Assembly (NCBI RefSeq): GCF_000523235.1
Contig: NZ_CP006850.1
Location: 5,146,001 to 5,210,000, forward strand
DNA: 64,000 nucleotides
Direction of reading: 5' to 3'
Source: Nocardia nova SH22a
Lineage (GTDB): Bacteria > Actinomycetota > Actinomycetes > Mycobacteriales > Mycobacteriaceae
In this document: positions 33,282 to 41,911 of the stretch, in pieces
How the letters are laid out: each line of letters opens with the position of its first letter
How positions within the stretch are numbered: position 1 is the stretch's first letter
Notes under the pieces: model-generated
Told to the model about the DNA's origin: nothing
Databases searched by the model: none
What the model saw: only the letters and a program-made list of their open reading frames with translations
Program-made: the position numbers and the translations under genes

Positions 33282-35504
33282 GTGTTCGCCGAGTCGAGTC
33301 GTTGGGCCGATATCGTGCTGCGGTGGCGATGGACGGTCATCGTCGTCATGGTGGCCGGTCTGCTCGCCCTCGGCGCCTACGGGCTCGGACTCGGCGATCA
33401 CCTCAGCTCGAGCGGCTGGGACGATCCGACCTCGGAATCGGTGCGTGCCGCCGGGGTGCGGCAGGAGATCTTCGGCCGCGATCACAGCGCGGACGTGCTC
33501 CTGCTCTTTCACGCGCCACCGGGGACCACGATCGACGATCCGGCGTTCTCCGCGCCGATCGTCGCGGCGCTGGACGCTCTGCCGCAACGGTTTCCGGACC
33601 GGATCGATCGCGTCAACGGCGCCTACTGGCCGACTCGGACCGGGCTGACGCTGCCCGACATCTTCGGCTCCGCGGACCACCGCCACGCCTTCGCCTCGAT
33701 CGCGATCCACGGTGATACGCCCACCGAGCAGATGCGCAACTACCGTGCCGTGTCCGACGACCTCACCGTTCCGGGTGTGGATATGGAGGTCGCGGGCGGG
33801 CAGGCGGTCGCGGGGGCGCTCAACGACACCATGGCTCACGACCAGCTGCGGATGGAACTGTTCGCCATCCCGGCGGTGGCGGTGCTGCTGTTCTTCCTGT
33901 TCGGCGGTGCGGTGGCCGCGGCGCTGCCGCTGCTCGTCGGGGGGCTCACCGTACTCGGCGCGTGGGGCGTCATCCGGCTGATCACCACGGTCACGGAGGT
34001 GAATTCGTTCGTCTCCCCGGTGGTTTCGATGGTCGGCCTCGGCCTGGCCATCGACTACGGGCTGTTCGTGCTGAGCCGGTTCCGCGACGAACTCGCCGCC
34101 GGGCGCGAGGTGGACGACGCGGTCCGCCGGTCGATGGCGACGGCCGGGCACACGGTGGGTGTCTCCGCGACGATCGTGGTGGTGGCGGCGGCCGTGGTTC
34201 TGGTGTTCCCGCAGGGATTTCTGCGCTCGTTCGCCTACGGCGCCATGATCACCGTCGCGCTGGCGGCGCTCACCTCGGTGACGCTGTTGCCCGCGGTACT
34301 GTCCGTCCTCGGGCCGCGCGTGGATCGCTTCGGGGTGAGCTGGTTCCGCCGGACCAGCCCACCGGACCGGGTGCCGGACAATCTCTGGGGCCGGATCGCG
34401 GGGCGGGTCGTGAAACGGCCACTGGTGGTGGCGGTTTCGGTGACCATCGGGTTGCTGGTGCTGATCGCGCCGATCCGCGATCTGGCCTTCGGCGCCATCA
34501 ACGAGCGGTTCCTGCCCCCGGATCATCCGGCGCGGCTGGCGCAGCAGCATTTCGACGAGATCTTCCCGCTGCGGCAGATCGACCCGATCGATCTGGTGCT
34601 GATCACCTACGATCCGGCCGCCAAGGACACCGTCCTCGCCGAGGCCGCGCACGCCCCCGGACTCGCGGCGCCGTTCCCGGAGTGGATGCAGCGACCGGCC
34701 CAGTCGAGTGTGTTCACCACCCAGACGGTGCTGGCGTCCTCCGGGGACCGTGACGCCGCCATCGACTATCTGCGGTCGATGCCGATGCCGCCGGGCACCA
34801 CCCTGCTCGTCGGCGGCCAGCCCGCGATCGAGAAGGACAGTATCGACGCGCTGGTGCATCGGATACCGCTGGTCGTGATCCTGGTCTTTCTGGCGACCAC
34901 GGCGCTGATGATGCTCAGCCTGCGGTCGGTGGTGCTGCCGTTGAAGGCGGCCGCGCTCAACCTGCTCGGACTCGGCTCGACGATCGGCATTCTGACCTGG
35001 ATCTTCATCGACGGTCACGGCGCCGGGGTACTCGGCTTCACCCCGCAGCCGATCATGTCGCTGGTGCTCGTGGTGATCGTGTCGGTGATCTACGGATTGT
35101 CCACCGATTACGAGATATTCCTGTTGTCGCGGATGGTGGAGGCGCGGGCGGCGGGTGCGTCCACCGAGGAGGCGATCCGTGCGGGTGTCGCGCACACCGG
35201 CCGGATCATCACCGCCGCGGCGCTGATCCTGCTGGTCGTCACCGGCGCCTTCGCGCTGTCGGATCTGGTGATGATGCAGTACATCGCCATCGGCATGGTG
35301 GCGGCATTGCTGATCGACGCGACGGTGCTGCGGGTGCTGCTCGTCCCGGCTACGATGCGGTTGCTCGGCGATGCCTGCTGGTGGGCGCCGCGCTGGTTGC
35401 GGCGGAAAGCGGTCACCGACGAAATTCCGTGCGATGCCGAGGTTTTCGACGAGTCCGAATGGGAGGACGCCGATCCGGTGCCCGTGGCGACCCACCGGGG
35501 GTGA
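33282..35504 (+). CDS. MmpL/RND-family lipid transporter
   Basis: A 740-residue inner-membrane transporter with about 12 helices and two large periplasmic loops (roughly 45-195 and 395-510). Conserved Asp-Tyr pairs of the MMPL proton relay are visible in GLGLAIDYGLFVLSRFRDE and YGLSTDYEIFLLSRMVEAR. It lacks the long C-terminal tail of some MmpL proteins. The GTG at 33282 follows a strong GGAGGG. The frame is open another 41 codons upstream. Divergence from a MAS-like PKS and PapA repeats the Pks2/PapA1/MmpL8 and MAS/PapA5/MmpL7 theme, so it probably exports their product. Confidence 0.93.
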   Translation: MFAESSRWADIVLRWRWTVIVVMVAGLLALGAYGLGLGDHLSSSGWDDPTSESVRAAGVRQEIFGRDHSADVLLLFHAPPGTTIDDPAFSAPIVAALDALPQRFPDRIDRVNGAYWPTRTGLTLPDIFGSADHRHAFASIAIHGDTPTEQMRNYRAVSDDLTVPGVDMEVAGGQAVAGALNDTMAHDQLRMELFAIPAVAVLLFFLFGGAVAAALPLLVGGLTVLGAWGVIRLITTVTEVNSFVSPVVSMVGLGLAIDYGLFVLSRFRDELAAGREVDDAVRRSMATAGHTVGVSATIVVVAAAVVLVFPQGFLRSFAYGAMITVALAALTSVTLLPAVLSVLGPRVDRFGVSWFRRTSPPDRVPDNLWGRIAGRVVKRPLVVAVSVTIGLLVLIAPIRDLAFGAINERFLPPDHPARLAQQHFDEIFPLRQIDPIDLVLITYDPAAKDTVLAEAAHAPGLAAPFPEWMQRPAQSSVFTTQTVLASSGDRDAAIDYLRSMPMPPGTTLLVGGQPAIEKDSIDALVHRIPLVVILVFLATTALMMLSLRSVVLPLKAAALNLLGLGSTIGILTWIFIDGHGAGVLGFTPQPIMSLVLVVIVSVIYGLSTDYEIFLLSRMVEARAAGASTEEAIRAGVAHTGRIITAAALILLVVTGAFALSDLVMMQYIAIGMVAALLIDATVLRVLLVPATMRLLGDACWWAPRWLRRKAVTDEIPCDAEVFDESEWEDADPVPVATHRG

Positions 35505-35507
35505 TCG

Positions 35508-36299
35508 TCAGTCCCGTGGTGGGCCGAGGGCGACGGCGCGGTGGGCGTCCTCGCGCGTGGTGATCTCCGGCAGCGCAGTGAGCCACCAGGTCGCTCCGGC
35601 GCGGCGGTACTCGCCGAAATCGGTATCGTCCGCATTCGCGATGGCCACCTCGAAACCGTCGAGGCTGCCGCGGTAGGTGTGGATCATCGACAGCATCTCG
35701 GTGAGTTCGCCGGGTGTCGCCTCCGGGCAGAATCCGTCGAAGCGCGCGGCTCGGCGCAGCGGTGCCTCCCGGATCGATTGCGCCGCAACCCAGATGGGGA
35801 TGCGCCGCGCCGGTGCGGGCAGGAATTGCAGGCCGTCGACCGTGTAGTGCTCACCGCGATGGGTCACCGGCTCCCCCGACCACAGCGCGGTGATCACCTC
35901 CAGGCTCTCGTCCAGCATGCGCGCGCGGACCCGCGGCGCAGCGACCTCCCCCAGACCCGACAGCTCACCGGCGTGGTCGGAGCCGAGCCCGATGCCCAGC
36001 ACGAACCGGCCGCCGCTGAGCTGATCAAGCGCCACCGCCTGTTTCGCCACCCCGTGCGGACGGCGCCGGGACAGCGGCGTGATCCGCGGCCCGAACACGA
36101 CGCGCTCGGTGCGAGCCGCGATGGCCGCCAGGGCGATCCACGCGTCGCACACCGCCAGCCCCGGCCGGTGCGGACGGACCACGTGGTCCCACACGAAGAC
36201 ACCGTCGAATCCGGTGGCCTCCGCCTCCGCCGCCAGCTCGGCCAGCACGCGCGGGTCGGCCAGCTCGCCGAACGGCGGGAGATACATTCCGAATCGCAT
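35508..36299 (-). CDS. LLM-class F420-dependent-type oxidoreductase
   Basis: A 263-residue luciferase-fold oxidoreductase: MRFGMYLPPFGE start, FDGVFVWDHVVRP, ERVVFGPRITPLSRRRPHGV, and the SGGRFVLGIGLGSD motif typical of F420-dependent members. The LPAPARRIPIWVAA strand follows the same order as known enzymes. The ATG at 36299 was chosen because it gives the family N-terminus. An ATG four codons upstream (36311) sits directly on a GAAGG and is too close to it. It converges with mmpL with three bases between the stops, and lies downstream of the terpene synthase genes on the same strand. Confidence 0.9.
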   Translation of the reverse strand: MRFGMYLPPFGELADPRVLAELAAEAEATGFDGVFVWDHVVRPHRPGLAVCDAWIALAAIAARTERVVFGPRITPLSRRRPHGVAKQAVALDQLSGGRFVLGIGLGSDHAGELSGLGEVAAPRVRARMLDESLEVITALWSGEPVTHRGEHYTVDGLQFLPAPARRIPIWVAAQSIREAPLRRAARFDGFCPEATPGELTEMLSMIHTYRGSLDGFEVAIANADDTDFGEYRRAGATWWLTALPEITTREDAHRAVALGPPRD

Positions 36300-36563
36300 G
36301 AATCGCACCATCCTTCGATCGCCGAGCCGATGACGTCGAACTGCCGGGACACCCGCCAGGTGGTGACCATTCGCCGGTCGGCGGCAGCTCGCAGATGCTT
36401 CGATATCGCAGTCTAGAGACGGCCCGGTGGCGGTACGGTCCCGGGAACGCCTGTCCGGCGATTCCGGTGCGAGTGCCCGGCGCTGAGTACAAGTGGCGTT
36501 CGCAGTCGAATCGCTCGTCGCCGTGGCTCGTGCAGAACTCGTGCCCGACCGAAGGAGTGGGCC

Positions 36564-36671
36564 GTGCCCGACCCCGCAGCCGTCCGCTTCGATATCGACG
36601 GCACCCCCGTGGGCTTCAACAATCTGCATGCCGTCACCTGGCATCGCCCTCCGCGAGGCCGGTTCCGGCCG
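36564..36671 (+). pseudogene. Stub of a HAD-superfamily phosphatase gene
   Basis: A GTG at 36564 opens a frame encoding AAVRFDIDGTPVGFNNLHAV then TWHRP, which is the N-terminus of a HAD phosphatase (motif I, hhhDxDGT; the usual form is FDIDGTLVDSNYLHAxAW). After about 33 residues the frame runs into the 3' end of the opposite-strand terpene synthase gene and loses HAD character, so only motif I survives. The residue after DGT is Pro instead of Leu. It is a truncated remnant, probably cut by the event that placed the terpene genes here. Confidence 0.6.
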
Positions 36672-37625
36672 TCAGTCGATCGCGACGTCCGACAACTCGT
36701 CGAGCAGTTGCTGTGCTCCCGGATACCGATGCGAGCTCAGGTGCCGGATCGCCGGGAGATTGCCCGCGAGCACCGCGCGCTGGATCGCGAGATAGTCGCG
36801 GACCGCCGGATCCCGGTGTGCCGCAGCCGGTAACGCGCCCGCGACGGCGGTCCGCAAGGCCGTGACCGAATCCCGGTAGGCGGTCACGGCGGCCCGGACA
36901 CCGGCCTCCAGGCTGCCCAGATCGCGGGCGTAGTGCAGCACGCTGTTCAGGCTCGCCGGGGCGTCGGTGCCGGGCGGGGGTTCGGCCTCGCGCAGATAGG
37001 AGGCGATGTCGTTACCGCGGGCCACGCATTCCGAAACCCGTTCCAGCACACCGGCCGACCGCAGCGCGGCATCGGCCGCGGCCGGTACCCGCAGGTCGCG
37101 GGCCACCCGATGGCACCACACATAGGGCGCCACGGCGATGGTGTGGCGGCGCACCGACCAGTGCTCCTCCCAGCCGACCGTGGTCAGATCGAGTTCCCGC
37201 TCCCGCAGGCGCGCGTCGATGGTTTCGCGGACGGCCCGCTCGAATCCGGCCGGATCGAGCCCGCGTGCGGTCGTCTCGGTGATGATCGCGCGGTAGCAGG
37301 ACACGAGTTCGTGCTCGGTGGTGACCTGTCCGGTACGCAGGTACGTGACGAAACGTGTCAGGTCCGGCAGGCCGTCGTAGGCGTCGTCGGCCAGCAGCGT
37401 GACCGCCACATACTGTGCGCCCACGAGGTTTTCGGCCATATCGGCATCGGCCGGGGCGCAGTGCAGTTCGTAACTGCTGGCGACGTAGGCGTCCATGGCG
37501 TGCCGGGTGGCGCCCAACGGGCAGGTGCAGTGGGTCATCAGCCACTCGAATATCCGCTCGGCGAGTTGCTCGTGACGGCCGCCGGGCAGCAGGTGCGAGC
37601 GGAAGGGCGCCAACTCATCGATCAC
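36672..37625 (-). CDS. Class I terpene synthase
   Basis: A 317-residue all-alpha terpene cyclase. The metal-binding motifs are canonical: DDAYD at 80-84 (DDxxD) and NDIASYLRE at 205-213 (NDxxSxxxE). A C-terminal Arg-Tyr pair (300-301, in SSHRYPG) contacts diphosphate in this family. It ionises a prenyl diphosphate and cyclises the cation in the cytosol. The GTG at 37625 overlaps the 3' end of the next upstream gene by 11 bases, so the two are translated together. Chain length (C10, C15, C20) cannot be read off, but the partner with a class-II-like fold points to a two-step C15 or C20 cyclisation. Confidence 0.88.
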   Translation of the reverse strand: MIDELAPFRSHLLPGGRHEQLAERIFEWLMTHCTCPLGATRHAMDAYVASSYELHCAPADADMAENLVGAQYVAVTLLADDAYDGLPDLTRFVTYLRTGQVTTEHELVSCYRAIITETTARGLDPAGFERAVRETIDARLRERELDLTTVGWEEHWSVRRHTIAVAPYVWCHRVARDLRVPAAADAALRSAGVLERVSECVARGNDIASYLREAEPPPGTDAPASLNSVLHYARDLGSLEAGVRAAVTAYRDSVTALRTAVAGALPAAAHRDPAVRDYLAIQRAVLAGNLPAIRHLSSHRYPGAQQLLDELSDVAID

Positions 37626-38739
37626 CGGCCAGCGCTCCCGCCGCGAAAATCGATGTCAGCGCGGACGAGCCCCAGTAGAGCGGCAGCCGTCCCATCCGAT
37701 AGTAGGCACCGGCGGGCCAGCCGCCGCGCTCGTCCTGGCGGGACAGTAGTTCCGCGCGCCGGCGGTGCTGGTCGCGGTCGCCGCCGAGATTGTCGGCGGC
37801 GATGACGGTCAGCGCCAGATCCAGCGCCGACAACTTCTCCGCCTCGTCGGCATCGGTCAGTCCGGCCGCGAGTGCGGCGCCACAGACTGCCTCGATATCG
37901 GGGAAGGCCGCGCATAATCGGGAGACGGCGTGCAGGAAAGGTTCCGGGCGCGGATAGTAGCGGGTGCCCTCGCGATACCGTCCCGACAGCAGGTGGTCGA
38001 CGACGTAGTCGGTTGTCGCGGTGATGATTCCGGCCGGATCCTCGAGGCCGCGCGCCTGCGCGTGACGCAGGATGTAGAGGGCGTTGGCGCAGGCCACCGC
38101 GTCGTAGCGCGGACCGCGCGAAAGCGTTCCGGGCTCGGAGCCGTCCTGCCAGTACACCATCACCACGCCGGGCCGGATCGCGGCATCCGCCTCGATCTCG
38201 GGCGCCGTCGCCGCGGCCAGCAGCTCCCGGCCGTAGCCGACCAGTTCGAGATCGGAGATCAGGCCGCGATCGTGCAGGGCGCCCACCGCCATCGCGGTGC
38301 AGTCGCTGTCGGGCGGGAAACCGTTGTGGTCGAAGAAGAATCCGAAGCGATTGCGGGCGCTGCGACCGGACCGGACGACCTCGGCCAGCCGCGCGGCCAG
38401 CTCCCGATCGGACCCGTCGGTCTCGTACGGCACATGCGCCAGTGCCAGGCTGGCGCTGAATCTCTCGTCGCCCAGGTCGAATCCGATATCGCGGCCGAAT
38501 TCGCGCAGCAGGACCCCGCGGCCGTCACCGGCGTGACACACCGTGTCCATCGCGGGTGAGAGCGAGACCTGCGCCCGTGGCACGCCGCGCTCATCCGATC
38601 GGGACAGGAGGAAACTCTTCGCATGCGCCACCGCGCGCTGCCGACAGTCGATGTCCGGTGCAGCCATTTTCGTGCCAAACTCGCTCTGTAGGGCCGCAGT
38701 ATCCACTGCCGAGCCGATCGATGCGCGAGCACTCGTCAT
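37615..38739 (-). CDS. Class II terpene cyclase-like (beta-domain, alpha/alpha-barrel) protein with DSDC motif
   Basis: A 374-residue protein resembling the beta domain of class II diterpene/squalene cyclases. GFPPDSDCTAMAVGAL contains DSDC (144-147) in place of DxDD. The middle Asp146, the general acid in these enzymes, is kept. The C-terminal RQDERGGWPAGAYYRMGRLP and YWGSSALTSIF stretch has the QxxDGGW-like and Gly-Ser barrel features of prenyltransferase/cyclase repeats. About 374 residues is one barrel domain, shorter than two-domain cyclases (about 500). Start ATG at 38739; a second Met at 38667 (MAAPDIDC) is possible. Overlaps the class I gene. Confidence 0.72.
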   Translation of the reverse strand: MTSARASIGSAVDTAALQSEFGTKMAAPDIDCRQRAVAHAKSFLLSRSDERGVPRAQVSLSPAMDTVCHAGDGRGVLLREFGRDIGFDLGDERFSASLALAHVPYETDGSDRELAARLAEVVRSGRSARNRFGFFFDHNGFPPDSDCTAMAVGALHDRGLISDLELVGYGRELLAAATAPEIEADAAIRPGVVMVYWQDGSEPGTLSRGPRYDAVACANALYILRHAQARGLEDPAGIITATTDYVVDHLLSGRYREGTRYYPRPEPFLHAVSRLCAAFPDIEAVCGAALAAGLTDADEAEKLSALDLALTVIAADNLGGDRDQHRRRAELLSRQDERGGWPAGAYYRMGRLPLYWGSSALTSIFAAGALAGDR

Positions 38740-39360
38740 GAAACCGGCACCCCCGCAAGGTGGTATCGAGTATTACCGATGCAAGAACATCCGGCATGCA
38801 GGGCCCCGGATCGGTGCCGATCTGTAATACACCAGCGAATCCCGCACAGCCTCACCACATCTCATCACCCACCCGGCCCACCGCCCTGTTCGGCCGACAC
38901 CTTCGGCTACACCATTTCCCACCTCTATACCCATTAAACATGTTGCGCGCCACTGAATCTGCTGGGCACATCAACGGCCCACGTCACCGCCGTTCCACGC
39001 TCCGGCAGGCCGCACAGCCGACCCCTGCCGACACCTCACCAGCGCGGCCACCGCGATCCGGCACCCGTGCGCACCCTCCCGGCTACCGGAGCGGGCCCGA
39101 TTCGCACGCCGCCCCACTGCCGATTCGTCCTCGCACCGACGCCCTCACCGCCACCGGAGCCGTCTCCGCGGGCGAGCACTCGCCGTCCCGGAGTTGGGCT
39201 CTCCCGGCTGCCGACTCGTCCCGTTCGCGCATGCGGACCCGAACCGGGCCCCGGGTTCGCACCACCGACCGCATCCCGGGGACACCGGTATCCGGTGCCC
39301 GCCGACCGCATCCGGCGAACACCCTGTGCCACCGGCCGATTCGAGGACGGCGACATGGTT
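38740..39360. other. Long intergenic region
   Basis: About 620 bases between the terpene operon start and the terminator of the MFS fusion gene. The first 130 bases must carry the terpene promoter; a TAATACT about 30 bases upstream of the ATG is a possible -10. The rest is GC-rich and open in several frames only because of composition, with Pro/Arg/Ser-rich translations and no family features. I find no gene. Confidence 0.5.
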
Positions 39361-39413
39361 CCGCCCGCCTGCCGCCAGTTCCGGTGGTGTCAGACCTGGC
39401 GGCAGGCGGGCGG
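39361..39413 (-). terminator. Strong stem-loop terminator of the MFS fusion gene
   Basis: Perfect 18-base arms (39361-39378 and 39396-39413) around a 17-base loop, GC-rich, 17 bases past the stop codon at 39430. No T-tract, as is usual for high-GC actinomycete terminators. Confidence 0.8.
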
Positions 39414-39429
39414 TGTGTGGGCTCGGCCC

Positions 39430-41703
39430 CTACCGAACCGCGACGTTCACGTCGTCGTAGCTCAGTTCCATATCGTGGGTGACGGTGCCGCCGCTGACGG
39501 TCACCGTGCTGGCCACCGACGGATACCCGCGGGCGACGACGGTGTAGTCACCGGCCGGGAGTGCCGGGACGTGGTAGCGGCCGGTGGCGTCGGTGCGGGC
39601 GGTGCCGACCGGTTCACCGGACGAATCCACCACGGTCACTTGCGCGTTCGGCACCGCGCGGCCCTGTGTTTGCACGGCGCCGGCCAGCGTCGCCATCGGG
39701 GTGAGCTCGGACTCGTGATGCAGGACGCCGCTGGCGGGCACGGTGAGAGTGGCGGCGTGCGGCGACATGCCGTCGGCGACCACCACCAGCGTGTGCGTGC
39801 CCGGGGTGACGCCCCGGCACAGGTAACCGCCGTCGGCTCCGGTCACCGCGGCGCCGACCACCTCACCACCGATATCGGTGAGGGTGACCGTCGCCCCGGA
39901 CACCGGCGCACCGGAATCGGCGCGGCGGACACTGCCGGTCAGCTCACCGGAGCTCGGCAGTTCGAGATCCACGCGCTGCGGCCCGTCACCGAGTGCGACG
40001 GTGACCGCGACCGGGCTGTGTGCCGCCGCCGACGCGATCAGCACATAGCTGCCCGGTTGCGGCGCATCGAGTCGATAGCCACCGTCGACTGTGCCGACCG
40101 CACGCGAAACCTGATGTCCGCGTTGGTCGATCAGCGTGAGCGCGACACCGGCGATCGAGCGGCCGTGCTCACCGCGGACGATGCCCGCGATCGACCGGCC
40201 GGTGCCCACGGGCTCCACGATCGGCGCACCGACCAAGCCCTCCCGCAGCTCGTCGGTCGCCAGCTCGGCGGCCGACTCCGCCTCCTCGAGGGATTCCGGC
40301 GCCGCCTCCGGGGTGTGGGCGCGCACCGCCGGGATGATCAGCGCAGCCAGCGCCGCGAGCACCGACACACCCGCCAGGAACCAGAAGACCCGGGAGTATC
40401 CGGAGTCGGCCGGAAGTCCGTGTACCCCGGCCGCTCCCGAGGTCAGCAGGACCGCCGAGACCGCACTGCCGATCGCGCCGCCGACCGTGCGCACATTCGC
40501 GTTCATCCCGGTGGCCGCGCCGGTCTGCGCGGGCGGCACCGCCGCCACGATGATCGCGGGCATCGACGAGAAGGCCATACCGATACCGATACCGAGCAGA
40601 CCGCCCGCGACGTAGATCTCCCAGCCGTGATCGTGGCCGACCGCCAGCATCACGAACGCGGGGACAGTGATGACGCTGCCGATGAGCACGATCGCCTTCG
40701 GCCCGACCCACGCCGCCAGCGGCCCGATCGCCAGGCCGATGACGAACATCGCCACCGACAGCGGCAGCAGGTACAGCCCGGACTGGGTGATGCTCGCGCT
40801 GAGCCCGTATCCGGCGACCGCCTTGGGGGTCTGCAGCAGCTGTGGCAGGAAGGTCATCATCGCGTACATACCGGCGCCGGTGAGCACCGCGACGAGGTTG
40901 GTCGTCCACACCGCCGGAATGCGCATGGTGCGCATATCGATCAGCGGGGTCTCCGATTTCAGTTCCACCGCGATCCACGCCGCCGCGCTCACCACGGCCA
41001 GCGCGAAGAGCCCGAGCGTGGTGCCCGAGGTCCAGCCCCACGACGGTCCCTTGCTCACCGCGAGCAGCAGTGCCACCAGCCAGGCCGACAGCAGGATCGC
41101 CGCCACCCAGTTGATCCGGCCCGGACTGCGCACCGGCGATGCGGGCACGAAGACGATCGCGGCCACCGTGGCGACCGCGGTGATGATCATCGGAACCCAG
41201 AACAGCCAGTGATAGTTCAGGTGATCGACGATCGGACCGGCGAGGACCAGGCCCGCACCCGAACCCACGGCGATCAGGGAGGAGGCGATCCCGACCGCGC
41301 CGTGCAGCTTCTTGGCCGGGAACTCGTCGCGGATGATGCCGAACGCCAGCGGGATGACACCGCCGCCCAGGCCCTGGATCACGCGCGCGACGATCATCAC
41401 GCCGATGGAATCGGTGAGTGCCGCGATGAGCGAACCCACGGTCAGCGCGACCAGGGTCACCACGAGCATGCGTTCCTTGCCGACCTTGTCACCGATGCGG
41501 CCGAGGATCGGCGTGGCCACCGAGGCCGACAGCAGATATCCGGTCATCAGCCAGGTCGCGGTGCTCTGCGTGGTGTGCAGGGCCGGGATCAGCAGGGCCA
41601 GCACCGGAACGACCATCGACTGCAGCAGCGCGTACGCGGAGATTCCGAGTAGCAGCACCGCGAACACGATGTTGTAGTGCGGGCGAGATCTGACGAGCGC
41701 CAC
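39430..41703 (-). CDS. MFS (DHA2-type) transporter fused to three carboxypeptidase-regulatory-like domains
   Basis: A 757-residue chimera. Residues 1 to about 480 are a 14-helix MFS exporter (GISAYALLQSMVVPVLALLI, then RIGDKVGKERML). After an acidic linker come three successive beta-sandwich repeats of about 75-80 residues, each with the pattern G-x-V-x-x-x-G-x-P-V-x-x-A-x-V-T-L-x-D, D-G-x-Y and P-G-x-Y/H-T/V-L. These are CarboxypepD_reg / CNA-B-like folds. GTG at 41703 has GGAGG nine bases upstream. The frame is open another 27 codons. A palindrome upstream suggests repressor control, and a strong terminator follows. Confidence 0.9.
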   Translation of the reverse strand: MALVRSRPHYNIVFAVLLLGISAYALLQSMVVPVLALLIPALHTTQSTATWLMTGYLLSASVATPILGRIGDKVGKERMLVVTLVALTVGSLIAALTDSIGVMIVARVIQGLGGGVIPLAFGIIRDEFPAKKLHGAVGIASSLIAVGSGAGLVLAGPIVDHLNYHWLFWVPMIITAVATVAAIVFVPASPVRSPGRINWVAAILLSAWLVALLLAVSKGPSWGWTSGTTLGLFALAVVSAAAWIAVELKSETPLIDMRTMRIPAVWTTNLVAVLTGAGMYAMMTFLPQLLQTPKAVAGYGLSASITQSGLYLLPLSVAMFVIGLAIGPLAAWVGPKAIVLIGSVITVPAFVMLAVGHDHGWEIYVAGGLLGIGIGMAFSSMPAIIVAAVPPAQTGAATGMNANVRTVGGAIGSAVSAVLLTSGAAGVHGLPADSGYSRVFWFLAGVSVLAALAALIIPAVRAHTPEAAPESLEEAESAAELATDELREGLVGAPIVEPVGTGRSIAGIVRGEHGRSIAGVALTLIDQRGHQVSRAVGTVDGGYRLDAPQPGSYVLIASAAAHSPVAVTVALGDGPQRVDLELPSSGELTGSVRRADSGAPVSGATVTLTDIGGEVVGAAVTGADGGYLCRGVTPGTHTLVVVADGMSPHAATLTVPASGVLHHESELTPMATLAGAVQTQGRAVPNAQVTVVDSSGEPVGTARTDATGRYHVPALPAGDYTVVARGYPSVASTVTVSGGTVTHDMELSYDDVNVAVR

Positions 41704-41727
41704 GGATCGTTTCCTCCCCAGGAAGAT

Positions 41728-41748
41728 AAGCGGAGCGAATCTCCGTTT
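41728..41748 (-). promoter_or_regulatory. Candidate repressor operator upstream of the MFS fusion gene
   Basis: CGGAG-CGAAT-CTCCG (41731-41745), with further matching A/T positions outside, centred about 35 bases upstream of the GTG at 41703. It is the size of a TetR-type site. No tetR gene is adjacent, so the regulator would act in trans. Confidence 0.45.
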
Positions 41749-41911
41749 AAGGACGTTAACAGCAGTCACCGCGTTCCTATTCACCGCGCCGACGTGATCT
41801 GGGCCTCAACTTCCGATAACCGCGAAGTTGCCGAAAACCGGTCCAAGGGTCCGTCGATGGCCCACAATGAGGGGCACAGATGAGGGGTTCGGCACGGATT
41901 CGAGCATTCGT

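Noticed and set aside
33240..35495. A 751-codon minus-strand frame opposite mmpL
   Set aside because: Very polar (His, Arg, Gln, Asp) with no hydrophobic helices or family features; the plus strand gives a complete MmpL protein.
38830..39356. Possible genes between the terpene operon and the MFS fusion gene
   Set aside because: Open frames on both strands are Pro/Arg/Gly-rich by composition only, with no start signals or motifs.
39067..41652. An 861-codon plus-strand frame opposite the MFS fusion gene
   Set aside because: Shadow composition; the minus strand has 14 helices and three recognisable beta-sandwich repeats.
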